Shown here one piece after another: positions 56,711-64,000 of a stretch of DNA of 64,000 bases. The notes beneath the pieces were generated by a model that was given only the letters and a program-made list of their open reading frames with translations, was not told where the DNA came from and searched no databases. Source of the DNA: Rubellimicrobium arenae (GTDB lineage Bacteria; Pseudomonadota; Alphaproteobacteria; Rhodobacterales; Rhodobacteraceae); assembly GCF_017916275.1 (NCBI RefSeq), contig NZ_JAFMST010000006.1:248001-312000 (forward strand), given 5' to 3'. Numbering within the stretch: the first letter of the stretch is position 1; the number at the start of each line of letters is the position of its first letter. Both the position numbers and the translations under genes were made by a program.

Positions 56711-58609
56711 ATGATCTCCTCGCCCGTCCGATATAGCATCCTGGCCGGCCTCGTCCTCGGGGGACTGGGCGTACTGGCGGTGCAAGGCACGGGGCTGGGC
56801 CTTCTGCCCGCCCTGCTTCTGCTGCCGCTGGCGGCCGGTCCGGCCTGGGTCGGTCTGGCCTATCCGGCCGCGATACGGAAGGTCCAGGCAAGGGCCGTGC
56901 TGCAGGACGGTGCGTCTCCCTGGTGGGCTCCGGTCCTGGGGGGCGCCCTGTGGCGGCAGATCCTCGGGGTTCCCGTGGCGCTCCTGTCGGCCTGGAGCAT
57001 GGGATGGACCCTGATCGCCGAAGGGTGGGCCGGCTGGGGCTGGATGGCCGCGACGGCGGTGGTGCTCTGGCCGGTGGCTTGGCTGGCCGGACGGCCGCTC
57101 GGCGCGATCAGACCCTACGCGCGGCTTCGGCCGGTGCTGCTGATCGCTCCTCCGGTCACCGCGGCGTTCCTGACGGTCGCCTGGACGCTATGGGCCGGGC
57201 TGGGGACGCTGGGCGAGGCCAGCCTTGCCGAACGGGTCGCCGCCGAGCCCCATTACGAGGGATCCTCGGCGCTGCTGGCTTGGGCGGTCGACACGATGGG
57301 CCTTTGGAACGGCGCGCGTCTGTGGGCGCTCGCCTGGGCCGAGGGGGAGGTCGGACCCCTGGCCCTGTTCTGGCGCGTGGGGGCCACCTTCGGGCAGTTC
57401 TGGCTGGCCGCGGGCGTGTTCGCCGCCGCTCTGCTGCCTTGGGGCGAGGCGCGGCGCATCCTTCGCGCATCGGCCGCCGACACCCCGCCCCCGGTCGGCG
57501 CGGGACGGGCGGCCGTGGCGGCCCTGATCCTGACGGTTCTCCTGGGAATCCTGGTGTCGAGCCTGGCCGAGGCCGAGGCCTGGGCGAGCCTGCGCCAGCA
57601 CCCCATGGCGGTCACCGAGGTCGGGGAGCTCTCCGCGCCCGGGGGGCGGGAGGCCGGACCGCAGCTCATTCCCACCGCGGACCTGGCGCCCGCGACGCGC
57701 GCCGCTGCGCCGCCCACGCCTTCCGCCCTTCGCCGCATGGTCGAAACCGAACAGATCGGCCAGCTCGCCTGCCCGCCCGGAACGCTCGACGGGCTGGAGG
57801 CCTTCGACCGGCAGATCCAGCGTATCCTCGCCCTGCGGCGCGGCGAGGTCGAACGCATGACCCGTGCCGGCTTCGACGCCGTGCGGGCGCGCGTGCCCGT
57901 GTTCCTGGACGGCTATTACAGCCTGACGGCCGAGTATGTGCGGACCTTCCACCTGATCGCCGGGAACGGAGAGGCTTTCCTGGAGCGCCGGATGGCCGAG
58001 GCGCTGGGTGTCGATGAGGCTTTCGCGCCCCTGCGGGCGGCGGTCGCTGCCCTGGACGCGCCGTTGCCCGCCGATCTTCGGACGGCGCGGGACCGGCTGC
58101 TCGCCGCGTGCGGCGACCTTCCCTCGGACCTGTCGGCGCCGGTCGTGACCGCCCGTGCCCCGGGGACGCGTCTCGCCCTCGCTCCCGACCAGGAGACGAT
58201 CTCCCTGAAGGCGCGCCTGACGGCCAGCAGCGCGGGTTCGCTGGCCGGAGGGGTGGCGGGCGCCGTGGCGGGCAAGCTGATCGCCAAGCTGCTGGCGAAG
58301 GAGGCCGTCGGACTGGCGGCCGAAGCCGTGGCGAAGCTGGCCGTCGGCAAGGCCGCCGGAGGATTGGGCGGCACCGCCGCAGGGGCTGGCGCGGGAGCCC
58401 TGGCGGGCAGCGTGGTGCCTGGCGTCGGAACCACGATCGGAGCGGTCGTCGGAGGCGTGCTGGGCGGCCTCGCCATCGGGGTGGCCAGCGACTACGCCCT
58501 TCTCGAACTCGAGGAGGCCGTCTCGCGCGGGGACTTCGAGGCGCAGATCCTGTCGGCCATCGACGAGGCCGAGGCCGAGGTCCTGGCCACGCTGCTGCCC
58601 CCCAATTGA
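56711..58609 (+). CDS. Large membrane protein of unknown function with Gly-zipper C-terminus
   Basis: A 632-residue protein. About seven hydrophobic helices lie in the first 290 residues (RYSILAGLVLGGLGVLAVQG and WLAAGVFAAALLPWG among them). A soluble helical region follows, with RQIQRILALRRGEVERMTRA-like segments. Near the end come glycine-zipper repeats (GSLAGGVAGAVAGKLIAKLL, GGTAAGAGAGALAGSVVPGV, GAVVGGVLGGLAIGVASDYA) typical of membrane-inserting hairpins. No family recognised. ATG 56711 has GGAGG close upstream; a GTG at 56681 is also possible. Divergent from arfB. Confidence 0.7.
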   Translation: MISSPVRYSILAGLVLGGLGVLAVQGTGLGLLPALLLLPLAAGPAWVGLAYPAAIRKVQARAVLQDGASPWWAPVLGGALWRQILGVPVALLSAWSMGWTLIAEGWAGWGWMAATAVVLWPVAWLAGRPLGAIRPYARLRPVLLIAPPVTAAFLTVAWTLWAGLGTLGEASLAERVAAEPHYEGSSALLAWAVDTMGLWNGARLWALAWAEGEVGPLALFWRVGATFGQFWLAAGVFAAALLPWGEARRILRASAADTPPPVGAGRAAVAALILTVLLGILVSSLAEAEAWASLRQHPMAVTEVGELSAPGGREAGPQLIPTADLAPATRAAAPPTPSALRRMVETEQIGQLACPPGTLDGLEAFDRQIQRILALRRGEVERMTRAGFDAVRARVPVFLDGYYSLTAEYVRTFHLIAGNGEAFLERRMAEALGVDEAFAPLRAAVAALDAPLPADLRTARDRLLAACGDLPSDLSAPVVTARAPGTRLALAPDQETISLKARLTASSAGSLAGGVAGAVAGKLIAKLLAKEAVGLAAEAVAKLAVGKAAGGLGGTAAGAGAGALAGSVVPGVGTTIGAVVGGVLGGLAIGVASDYALLELEEAVSRGDFEAQILSAIDEAEAEVLATLLPPN

Positions 58610-58611
58610 AA

Positions 58612-58637
58612 AGGGCCGCTCCGATCGGAACGGCCCC
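58612..58637 (-). terminator. Intrinsic terminator of a minus-strand unit
   Basis: A near-perfect GC hairpin (GGGCCGCTCC / GGAACGGCCC, one mismatch) followed on the minus strand by TTTTCAATT. On the plus strand there is no U-run. It ends whatever is made from the minus strand at 58640-58830, and may also help stop the plus-strand gene before it. Confidence 0.75.
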
Positions 58638-58709
58638 CTCGAAAGTTCAGGAGGTGGGGTCGGTTAGACCGTCAGATCCACCCGGGTTCCCGTAGGGCTG
58701 AGGGCTGCC

Positions 58710-58766
58710 TCAGCCGCGGATCCCCCGCGCTGTCCCGACACCTCTCTCCAGGTTCTTTCTCGACAC
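58710..58766 (-). CDS. Candidate 18-codon small ORF with perfect Shine-Dalgarno
   Basis: A GTG at 58766 opens VSRKNLERGVGTARGIRG and a stop. Seven bases before it is AGGAGG, part of AGAAAGGAGGTGATCC (58784-58769), the complete complement of the 16S rRNA tail. A second frame through the same region ends GTRVDLTV at 58664. An intrinsic terminator follows at 58637-58612 and a TTGACA-like -35 lies upstream near 58830. It could be a small peptide gene or an sRNA. Confidence 0.4.
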   Translation of the reverse strand: MSRKNLERGVGTARGIRG

Positions 58767-58854
58767 TGGATCACCTCCTTTCTAAGGGTTTCGCCTGACT
58801 CCCAAGATGGGCTTTTCCAGGCGTCTGTCAAACCCCGAGTTTCAAGGATGACGC

Positions 58855-59487
58855 TCAGCTCACGCGTTGTTGCAACCGCATTGTAATCAGGCGGTACGGG
58901 ACCATGGTGATCAAGGCGAGGGCGATCTTGACACCGAGGTCGGCCAGGGCGAGCGACACCCAGACCGGGGCGTCCGGCCCCACGCCCAGGAGCGGGACCG
59001 GACCCTGGGCCCAGCCCGCCGCCTCGTTGGCGGCCTGCGGGAAGATGAAGGACAGCATGGCGGCGAACGCCAAGGAGAAGAAGATCAGCGTGTCGAGCGA
59101 GGAGGACACGAAGGTCGAGGTCATCGGTGCGCGCCACCATTCCCGCTGCCGGAAGTAGTGGAAGATCGCCACGTCGAGGAGCTGCGCCGCCAGGAAGGCC
59201 GCGCCCGAGCCCACGGCCACGCGGAGCGGCACCGCCGGAACGCCGGGGGCCAGCTCGATCTGCGAGCCCACGAGCGAGCAGAGCACTCCGGTCAGGAAGC
59301 CCCAGAACACCACGATCCGGGCCGCGCGGGGGCCGAAGGTCCGGTTGGTGATGTCGATGAGCAGGAAGCTGAACGGATAGGTGAAGGCGCCCCAGGTGAG
59401 GAGGCCCCCCGCGATCACGAACTGCACGAGGATGTTGGAAGCCACGACGATCGCGGCCATGGCGAGGATGGCAGGCAGGAGGCGCAT
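58855..59487 (-). CDS. Queuosine-precursor transporter (VUT/YhhQ family)
   Basis: A 210-residue protein with six membrane helices. The family blocks TYPFSFLLIDITNRTFGPRA, APMTSTFVSSSLDTLIFFSL and ADLGVKIALALITMVPYRLI are clear. YhhQ-type proteins import preQ0/preQ1 for tRNA queuosine. No queuosine gene is adjacent and I saw no preQ1 riboswitch upstream. Confidence 0.92.
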   Translation of the reverse strand: MRLLPAILAMAAIVVASNILVQFVIAGGLLTWGAFTYPFSFLLIDITNRTFGPRAARIVVFWGFLTGVLCSLVGSQIELAPGVPAVPLRVAVGSGAAFLAAQLLDVAIFHYFRQREWWRAPMTSTFVSSSLDTLIFFSLAFAAMLSFIFPQAANEAAGWAQGPVPLLGVGPDAPVWVSLALADLGVKIALALITMVPYRLITMRLQQRVS

Positions 59488-59563
59488 CAGGAGGTCCGTT
59501 TTGGCAAGGGTGCGGCACTTGGCCCCGAGGGGCGCCGCCCGATACGCCGTGCCGGCCGCCGCG

Positions 59564-60451
59564 TCAATCCGGCAGGCGGTAATCCACGATCTCGGTCTGC
59601 TGGAAGAAGCGGAGGTTGTCGTCGGCGATCATGGTGGCCCGCAGGCTTTGGCCATCGTTCCAGACGGCCAGCCCCTCGAGGTTGTCGTGGGTGCCGGTCT
59701 GCGTGGTGAGGAGGATCTCCTCGGCGCTCCCGTCCATGTGCATCCGGCGCACCCGCGACCGGAACCCCAGGCCGGTGAAATCGCGTTCGAGGATGTAGAA
59801 CCGGCCGTCGGGGCCGATATCCGCATCCGACACGGCAAAGCCGTCGCGCTGCGGAATCCGGAACGCGATGTCCCAGGCGCCGTCGCGCAACCGGTACACC
59901 GGGAAGTCGTCCTCCCCCCGGAACGGAAGCTCGGGGATCGTGTAAAGCACGTCGTCGGCGTCGACGGCCAGCGCTTCGAGCGAGGCGTTGTCCCGCATCC
60001 GCGCGAAGTCCGGACTGTTGGGGAGCAGGAACGGCAGGGCGCCGTCGCGACCCTCCTGCCGTACGCGGGCGATGCCTTCGAAGCTGATCCAGATGGTGCC
60101 GTCCGATCCGACGGCCAGGCCTTCGCTGTCCGCACGCTCCCCCACGAGGTGACGGCCCCCGCGGTCGCGGAGCCAGACATGCGTGTCCGCCTCCACCGCC
60201 GTGACGACCCCGGAGGCGTCCCGCACGAGGTGTCCGGTGACGAGCGTGGAACGATCGCTCAGGGTGGTGAAGGCCAGCCCGTCCGCGGCGAGCTTGAGGG
60301 CCGAGAAGCCGCCGAAGTTGCGCCACTTCTCGTGCCAGACATAGGTGCCGAGATAGGTCGCCCCGCCCCGGGTGTCGCCCGAAGCGGGCATCAGGGCAGC
60401 CGAGGCAAGGCCCCCGGCCGTGAGGGCGGCGCTAAGAAGGGTCCGGATCAC
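59564..60451 (-). CDS. Phytase-like esterase (esterase-like activity of phytase domain)
   Basis: A 295-residue exported protein. The N-terminus VIRTLLSAALTAGGLASAAL is a signal peptide. The rest reads as a beta-propeller: WRNFGGFSALKLAADGLAFT, DSEGLAVGSDGTIWISFEG, NASLEALAVDADDVLYTIPE and THDNLEGLAVWNDG. It belongs to the PF13449-type family; the substrate is unknown. GTG start lies 4 bases after the mepA stop, so the two share an operon. Confidence 0.85.
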   Translation of the reverse strand: MIRTLLSAALTAGGLASAALMPASGDTRGGATYLGTYVWHEKWRNFGGFSALKLAADGLAFTTLSDRSTLVTGHLVRDASGVVTAVEADTHVWLRDRGGRHLVGERADSEGLAVGSDGTIWISFEGIARVRQEGRDGALPFLLPNSPDFARMRDNASLEALAVDADDVLYTIPELPFRGEDDFPVYRLRDGAWDIAFRIPQRDGFAVSDADIGPDGRFYILERDFTGLGFRSRVRRMHMDGSAEEILLTTQTGTHDNLEGLAVWNDGQSLRATMIADDNLRFFQQTEIVDYRLPD

Positions 60452-60455
60452 GGTG

Positions 60456-61361
60456 TCAGCGGCTGGCCAGGACGCCCATGCACTGGCTCGGAAGGTCGGC
60501 GAGAGTGAGGTCGCGGCGGGGCTCGGCGGCTGGGGCATCAGGATCCGGTGGCGGGGGATTGAGGATGTTGTCCACCCAGGCCTGCGCTTCGGCGCAGCCG
60601 TCGCCCGGGGGAATGGGATCCTGCGCCGCGCAGGCGCTCGATCCGGGAGGACAGTTCAGGCGGACGTGGAAATGCTCGCTGTGACCCCACCAGGGGCGGA
60701 TCTTGCGGAGCCAGGAGCGGTCGCCGGTGGCGTTCCGGCACATCTCGACCTTGGCGCCGGCGAACACGAAGATGCGGGCCACGCGCGGATCCTCGGCAGC
60801 GTGGCGCAGCAGGGCCTCATGGGCCGGGGTCCAGCGGGCGTTCACATAGGCGCCGCCGCCCCGCTGCATGTCGATGGCGGAAAGGTTCTCACGTTCCTGG
60901 GCGGACAGGTTCAGGCGCTGGGGCGGGTTCATCCAGATGTCCGCGTCGAGCCCGGTCTGGTGGCTCGCATGGCCGGAGGTCATCGGGCCCCCGCGCGGCT
61001 GGCTCATGTCGCCGATGTACAGGCCTTGCCAGCCGGGCAGCGTGGCGGCGTACCGGCTCAGGTCCGCGAGGAAGTCGACGGTGGTCGGCTGGGCCCAGTT
61101 CCGGTTGCGCGACAGGCGCATGGCCTGCCAGGTGGGTCCCGTCTCAGGGAGTTGCACCGCCCCGGCCTGGCAGCCGCGCGAATAGCCCCCGATCGGCGAC
61201 GGCGCCTGCGACGAGGGCAGGGGCATCGCCCCGAAGACGCCCTTGGCCACGCGCTGGTCGGCCACGACCGCGACGGCCGGGCCGGCGTTCGGGGTGCTCC
61301 CGCCGCCACAGGCGGCCAGAAGCACGAGGAGGACGAGGGCCTTGAGCGTGTGCGGCATCAT
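60456..61361 (-). CDS. mepA: Penicillin-insensitive murein endopeptidase MepA
   Basis: A 301-residue lipoprotein-type enzyme. A signal ending LVLLVLLAACGGGS gives a lipobox Cys near residue 18. The Zn-site blocks are MTSGHASHQTGLDADIWMNP (His and Asp) and PWWGHSEHFHVRLNCPPGS (HxH). It cuts peptide cross-links in peptidoglycan. Its ATG overlaps the MFS gene stop by 4 bases. Confidence 0.93.
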   Translation of the reverse strand: MMPHTLKALVLLVLLAACGGGSTPNAGPAVAVVADQRVAKGVFGAMPLPSSQAPSPIGGYSRGCQAGAVQLPETGPTWQAMRLSRNRNWAQPTTVDFLADLSRYAATLPGWQGLYIGDMSQPRGGPMTSGHASHQTGLDADIWMNPPQRLNLSAQERENLSAIDMQRGGGAYVNARWTPAHEALLRHAAEDPRVARIFVFAGAKVEMCRNATGDRSWLRKIRPWWGHSEHFHVRLNCPPGSSACAAQDPIPPGDGCAEAQAWVDNILNPPPPDPDAPAAEPRRDLTLADLPSQCMGVLASR

Positions 61362-62722
61362 GATCGGGCACGGTCTCCCTGGGGATCGGTGAACCGTAGC
61401 AGCCAGAGACCGACAAGGAAAAGCAGGATCACGGGCAGGAAGCCCCACTGTGCCGAACCCGTGACCGCCGTGCAAAGCGCCACCAGCGCCGGGGCGAGGA
61501 AGGCCGTCGCCCGGCCGGTCAGCGCGAACAGGCCGAAGGCCTCGCCCGCGCGGGCCGCGTCGGAGTGGCGGACCATGAGCGTCCGCGAGGCCGAGTACAT
61601 CGCGCCGCCAGCCCCGCCGATCGCGGCTCCGCACAGGAAGAAGAGCAGGTCCGGCAGGATCGAGCCCTCGGCCAGGGGCAGGCCGAAGACGGAATGGCGC
61701 GACACGCCCACGATCACCGAGCAGACGGCGATCAGCGCCCAGCAGCTGGCGACGATCACGGGCTTGGGGCCGAGCCTTTGGTCGGCCAGGCCGCCGATCC
61801 AGGTCACGACCGCGGCGGCGATGGCGGACACGATGCCAAAGACCCCGATGCGGATGATCGTCCATTCCAGCACGATCGTCGCGTAGATCCCGCCAAAGCT
61901 GTAGAGCGCCCCCAACCCGTCCCGGTACAGCATCGACGAGACCAGGAAGCTGGAGAGCGAGGGACGGCGCGCGACGTCGCGGATCGTCCCCACGAGGTCC
62001 GACCAGACCTGCCGCAGCGACGGGCGCCGCGCCGGCACGGCGGCGTCGCGGGACCAGAGGAAGAACGGAAGGCTGAAGAGCACGAACCAGAGGGCGATGA
62101 AGGGGCCGACGCTGCGCGTCCCTTCCCGTGCCGCCGGGTCCAGCCCGAAGGCCGGCGGCTGGTTCAGGAGCGTCGTGCCCTGGCCGTTCTCGGCCAGGAA
62201 CAGGAGCATCAGGAACAGGGACAGGACCCCGCCCCAGTAGCCCATCGCCGCGCCCGAGCCCGAGATGCGGCCGATCTCGGATTCCGGCGCGAGCGAGGGA
62301 AGCTGGGCGTTGTTGATGTTGAGCGCCGCCTCGCCCGCCACGAAGCCCACCCAGAAAACCACGAGCACGGGCAGGAGGTTCGCCCCGTCCGGGTGCAGGA
62401 ACCAGAGTCCCCAGGCGCACAGGACGTACAGGACCGAGAAGGCGGCGATCCAGGGCACCTTGCGGCCCGAGGCATCGGCGTAGGCGCCCAGGAGGGGCGC
62501 GCTCAGGGCGATCACCAGGCCGGCCACCGTCTGCGCGCCGCCCCAGAGGCTCTGGGCCTCCGCGCCCGCCGCGGCCGGAGACAGGCCCTGGGAGGTGAAC
62601 AGGCGGGCCGCGACCTCGGCGAAGTAGGGGGAGAACACGAAGGTGAGGCCGAGCGTCGCGTAGGGCTGCTGGGCCACGTCGAAGAACATCCAGCCCCAGA
62701 TGCGTTTGCGCGAACTCGTCAT
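61358..62722 (-). CDS. MFS exporter, UMF1/Atg22-like
   Basis: A 454-residue transporter with twelve membrane helices. The N-terminus WGWMFFDVAQQPYATLGLTF is the typical UMF1 start and LSAPLLGAYADASGRKVPWI the loop 2-3 motif. Family members are proposed to export amino acids or related small molecules. First gene of a three-gene unit with mepA and the phytase-like esterase. Confidence 0.9.
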   Translation of the reverse strand: MTSSRKRIWGWMFFDVAQQPYATLGLTFVFSPYFAEVAARLFTSQGLSPAAAGAEAQSLWGGAQTVAGLVIALSAPLLGAYADASGRKVPWIAAFSVLYVLCAWGLWFLHPDGANLLPVLVVFWVGFVAGEAALNINNAQLPSLAPESEIGRISGSGAAMGYWGGVLSLFLMLLFLAENGQGTTLLNQPPAFGLDPAAREGTRSVGPFIALWFVLFSLPFFLWSRDAAVPARRPSLRQVWSDLVGTIRDVARRPSLSSFLVSSMLYRDGLGALYSFGGIYATIVLEWTIIRIGVFGIVSAIAAAVVTWIGGLADQRLGPKPVIVASCWALIAVCSVIVGVSRHSVFGLPLAEGSILPDLLFFLCGAAIGGAGGAMYSASRTLMVRHSDAARAGEAFGLFALTGRATAFLAPALVALCTAVTGSAQWGFLPVILLFLVGLWLLRFTDPQGDRARS

Positions 62723-62822
62723 TGGCTGTCTCCCGGCCCGGGGGGATCAGTGCGCGAAAGCCGGGCGGGCGGCAAGCCGGCGCATCCTCGGGCTCGATGG
62801 ATCAGGGCGGGGCCGCGCCGGC

Positions 62823-63362
62823 TCAGCCGTCCGCCATGGGCGGCCAGGGGCGAAGCGCCTCCGCCTCGATCCACTCGGCCACCCAGGACGGCAGCGGCGG
62901 AGAGGGGCGGCTGGCGCCCATCGCCTCGAGGACCCGGAGGGGCGGGACGATCCCGTTGCGGTCGGTCACGGCCGAGCGGATGAGGATATGGCTCGCGCAG
63001 GTGCCGGAGGGGAGCCACATCGCCTGCTCGATGTAGAAGAACCGCTGGTCCCATCCCAGCGCGCGGGTCCGCATCCGGACGGACTGGAAGGTGTGCACCC
63101 TCTTGCGGTAGCGCACCGAGGCGCCGGCGACGGCCACCTGCCAGCGCTGGTCCCGCAGGATGCGGGTGAGGCCGATGCGCCGGGACCAGGGGATGCGCCC
63201 CAGGTCATAGAGCGTGAGCGTCCGACCGTTGTTGAGCTCGCCGAAGATGTCAATGTCCCAGGGCCAGCAGACGTGCCGGCTTTCGTGGATGCCGTCGAGG
63301 GGCAGCGGCGGATCGGCGCGGTGCCGCCAGGATTGGAACAGGAGCCGGACCAGGGGATACAT
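62823..63362 (-). CDS. Acyl-CoA thioesterase-like (4HBT) protein
   Basis: A 179-residue hot-dog-fold protein. The active-site area is CWPWDIDIFGELNNGRTLTL and YDLGRIPWSRRIGLTRILRD, followed by VHTFQSVRMRTRALGWDQRF. Such proteins split acyl-CoA thioesters. It is not coupled to a neighbour (about 100 bases from the MFS gene). Confidence 0.85.
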   Translation of the reverse strand: MYPLVRLLFQSWRHRADPPLPLDGIHESRHVCWPWDIDIFGELNNGRTLTLYDLGRIPWSRRIGLTRILRDQRWQVAVAGASVRYRKRVHTFQSVRMRTRALGWDQRFFYIEQAMWLPSGTCASHILIRSAVTDRNGIVPPLRVLEAMGASRPSPPLPSWVAEWIEAEALRPWPPMADG

Positions 63363-63524
63363 GGGGACCTCCGTCCCGCTCCTCGCGCGAAGCTCGCCGA
63401 TGCGTCAACCCTGACGGCAGGTCACGGCGCCGCAGCGGGGCCGCCGGGGATTGCGTGGGCGGGGCGCGCCCCTTAGGTCATGGCGCGAACGAAGCGTGCA
63501 CAGGAAAAAGGCGGTCGGGCGGAC

Positions 63525-63812
63525 ATGCAATCCCTTTTCGAGATCCTCATGCTGATCCTTGGGGTCGTGCGGCTCTTCATCTTCGCCCATTTCATCATGA
63601 GCTGGCTCCTGGCCTTCAACGTGCTGAACCCGCGCCAGCAGTTCGTCCAGCAGGTCTGGCAGGGGCTGAGCCGCGTGCTCGAGCCGATCTACAGCCCCAT
63701 CCGCAGGATCCTGCCGCCGATGGGCGGCCTCGACCTCGCGCCGCTGGTCGCCCTTCTCGCGATCTACGCGCTCGAGATCGTGCTGCGGAACAACGTCGCG
63801 CTCTTCCTCTGA
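63525..63812 (+). CDS. YggT-family membrane protein
   Basis: A 95-residue protein with two membrane helices. It starts [20 protein letters not shown], and [33 protein letters not shown] carries the YggT signature (RxxPPxGGxDxxP). Function is unclear (cell-shape or osmotic roles have been suggested). recQ starts 4 bases after its stop. Confidence 0.92.
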   Translation: MQSLFEILMLILGVVRLFIFAHFIMSWLLAFNVLNPRQQFVQQVWQGLSRVLEPIYSPIRRILPPMGGLDLAPLVALLAIYALEIVLRNNVALFL

Positions 63813-63816
63813 GGCC

Positions 63817-64000
63817 ATGGCCATCGACACGGCGCACACCCTCCTGAGGGAGGTCTGGGGATTCGACTCCTTCCGCCCCGGGCAGGAGGAGATCGTGCGC
63901 GCCGTGGCCGAAGGGCAGGACGTCCTGGCCGTCATGCCCACGGGGGGCGGCAAGTCGCTCTGCTATCAGCTCCCGGCGCTGCTGCGGGACGGGCTCACGG
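63817..64000 (+). CDS. recQ: ATP-dependent DNA helicase RecQ, 5' end
   Basis: The first 61 codons of a RecQ-family helicase, cut by the window edge. The Q-motif [20 protein letters not shown] and Walker [19 protein letters not shown] are clear. ATG at 63817. Confidence 0.93.
   Translation, partial: MAIDTAHTLLREVWGFDSFRPGQEEIVRAVAEGQDVLAVMPTGGGKSLCYQLPALLRDGLT

Noticed and set aside
59488-59563. preQ1 riboswitch before the queuosine-precursor transporter
   Set aside because: The leader is short and GC-rich with no A-rich tail or pseudoknot pattern.

Overview
High-GC DNA from an alphaproteobacterium, most probably Rhodobacterales (Rhodobacteraceae/Paracoccaceae). The reasons are the gene orders ubiB-ubiE / mutM / rpsT / dnaA-dnaN-recF-gyrB and pstSCAB-phoU-phoB, a VPLPA-CTERM protein, and a dense block of GANTC (CcrM-type) sites in front of dnaA. 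The genus cannot be fixed from this sequence. The window lies in the chromosomal replication-initiation region: it holds dnaA, dnaN, recF and gyrB and a perfect ParB-binding palindrome (parS).

Layout. (1) 1-24 kb is an accessory half with many short or unknown genes and wide gene-poor gaps. It has a HAMP/SpoIIE-type phosphatase, an NTF2-like protein, a SemiSWEET, a MarR regulator divergent from a ClC channel and an HPP/CBS membrane protein, a ZIP-like permease, DUF1003 and LysE proteins, a decayed LysR/EamA pair, a PepSY membrane protein with a His-rich small partner, a VPLPA-CTERM surface protein, an acyltransferase, a heme oxygenase, an LLM flavin enzyme and a four-gene operon (Tat-exported FAD oxidase plus three membrane proteins). 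(2) 24-30 kb is the phosphate regulon pstSCAB-phoU-phoB behind a three-repeat Pho box; parS overlaps the pstS start. (3) 30-39 kb has transaldolase, a TauE/SafE permease, ThuA and Gfo/Idh proteins, then a tightly overlapped set of glycosyltransferase, TPR, DUF6165 and FkbM genes. (4) 39-43 kb is a flagellar block (motB stub, FlgN-like, rod-binding, FliK, FlgD) with signs of rearrangement. (5) 43-54 kb is the core: ubiB-ubiE, mutM, rpsT, dnaA-dnaN-recF-VOC-gyrB. (6) 54-64 kb has pncA-pncB, arfB, a large unknown membrane protein, a queuosine-precursor transporter, a phytase-like esterase, mepA, an MFS exporter, a thioesterase, a YggT protein and the start of recQ.

How the genes work together: phosphate uptake and its regulator form one translationally coupled unit; pncA and pncB recycle nicotinamide; ubiB and ubiE are one ubiquinone unit; and the surface-glycan genes abut the flagellar genes, which makes flagellar or surface glycosylation a reasonable guess.

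The most noteworthy signals are the parS embedded in the first codons of pstS, the GANTC cluster before dnaA, a head-to-head double truncation of a LysR/EamA pair, the motB stub, paired 13-base elements before the VPLPA-CTERM gene, a perfect MarR-type operator, and an independent minus-strand unit whose Shine-Dalgarno is the full complement of the 16S rRNA tail. I did not find a clearly new defence or biosynthetic system.
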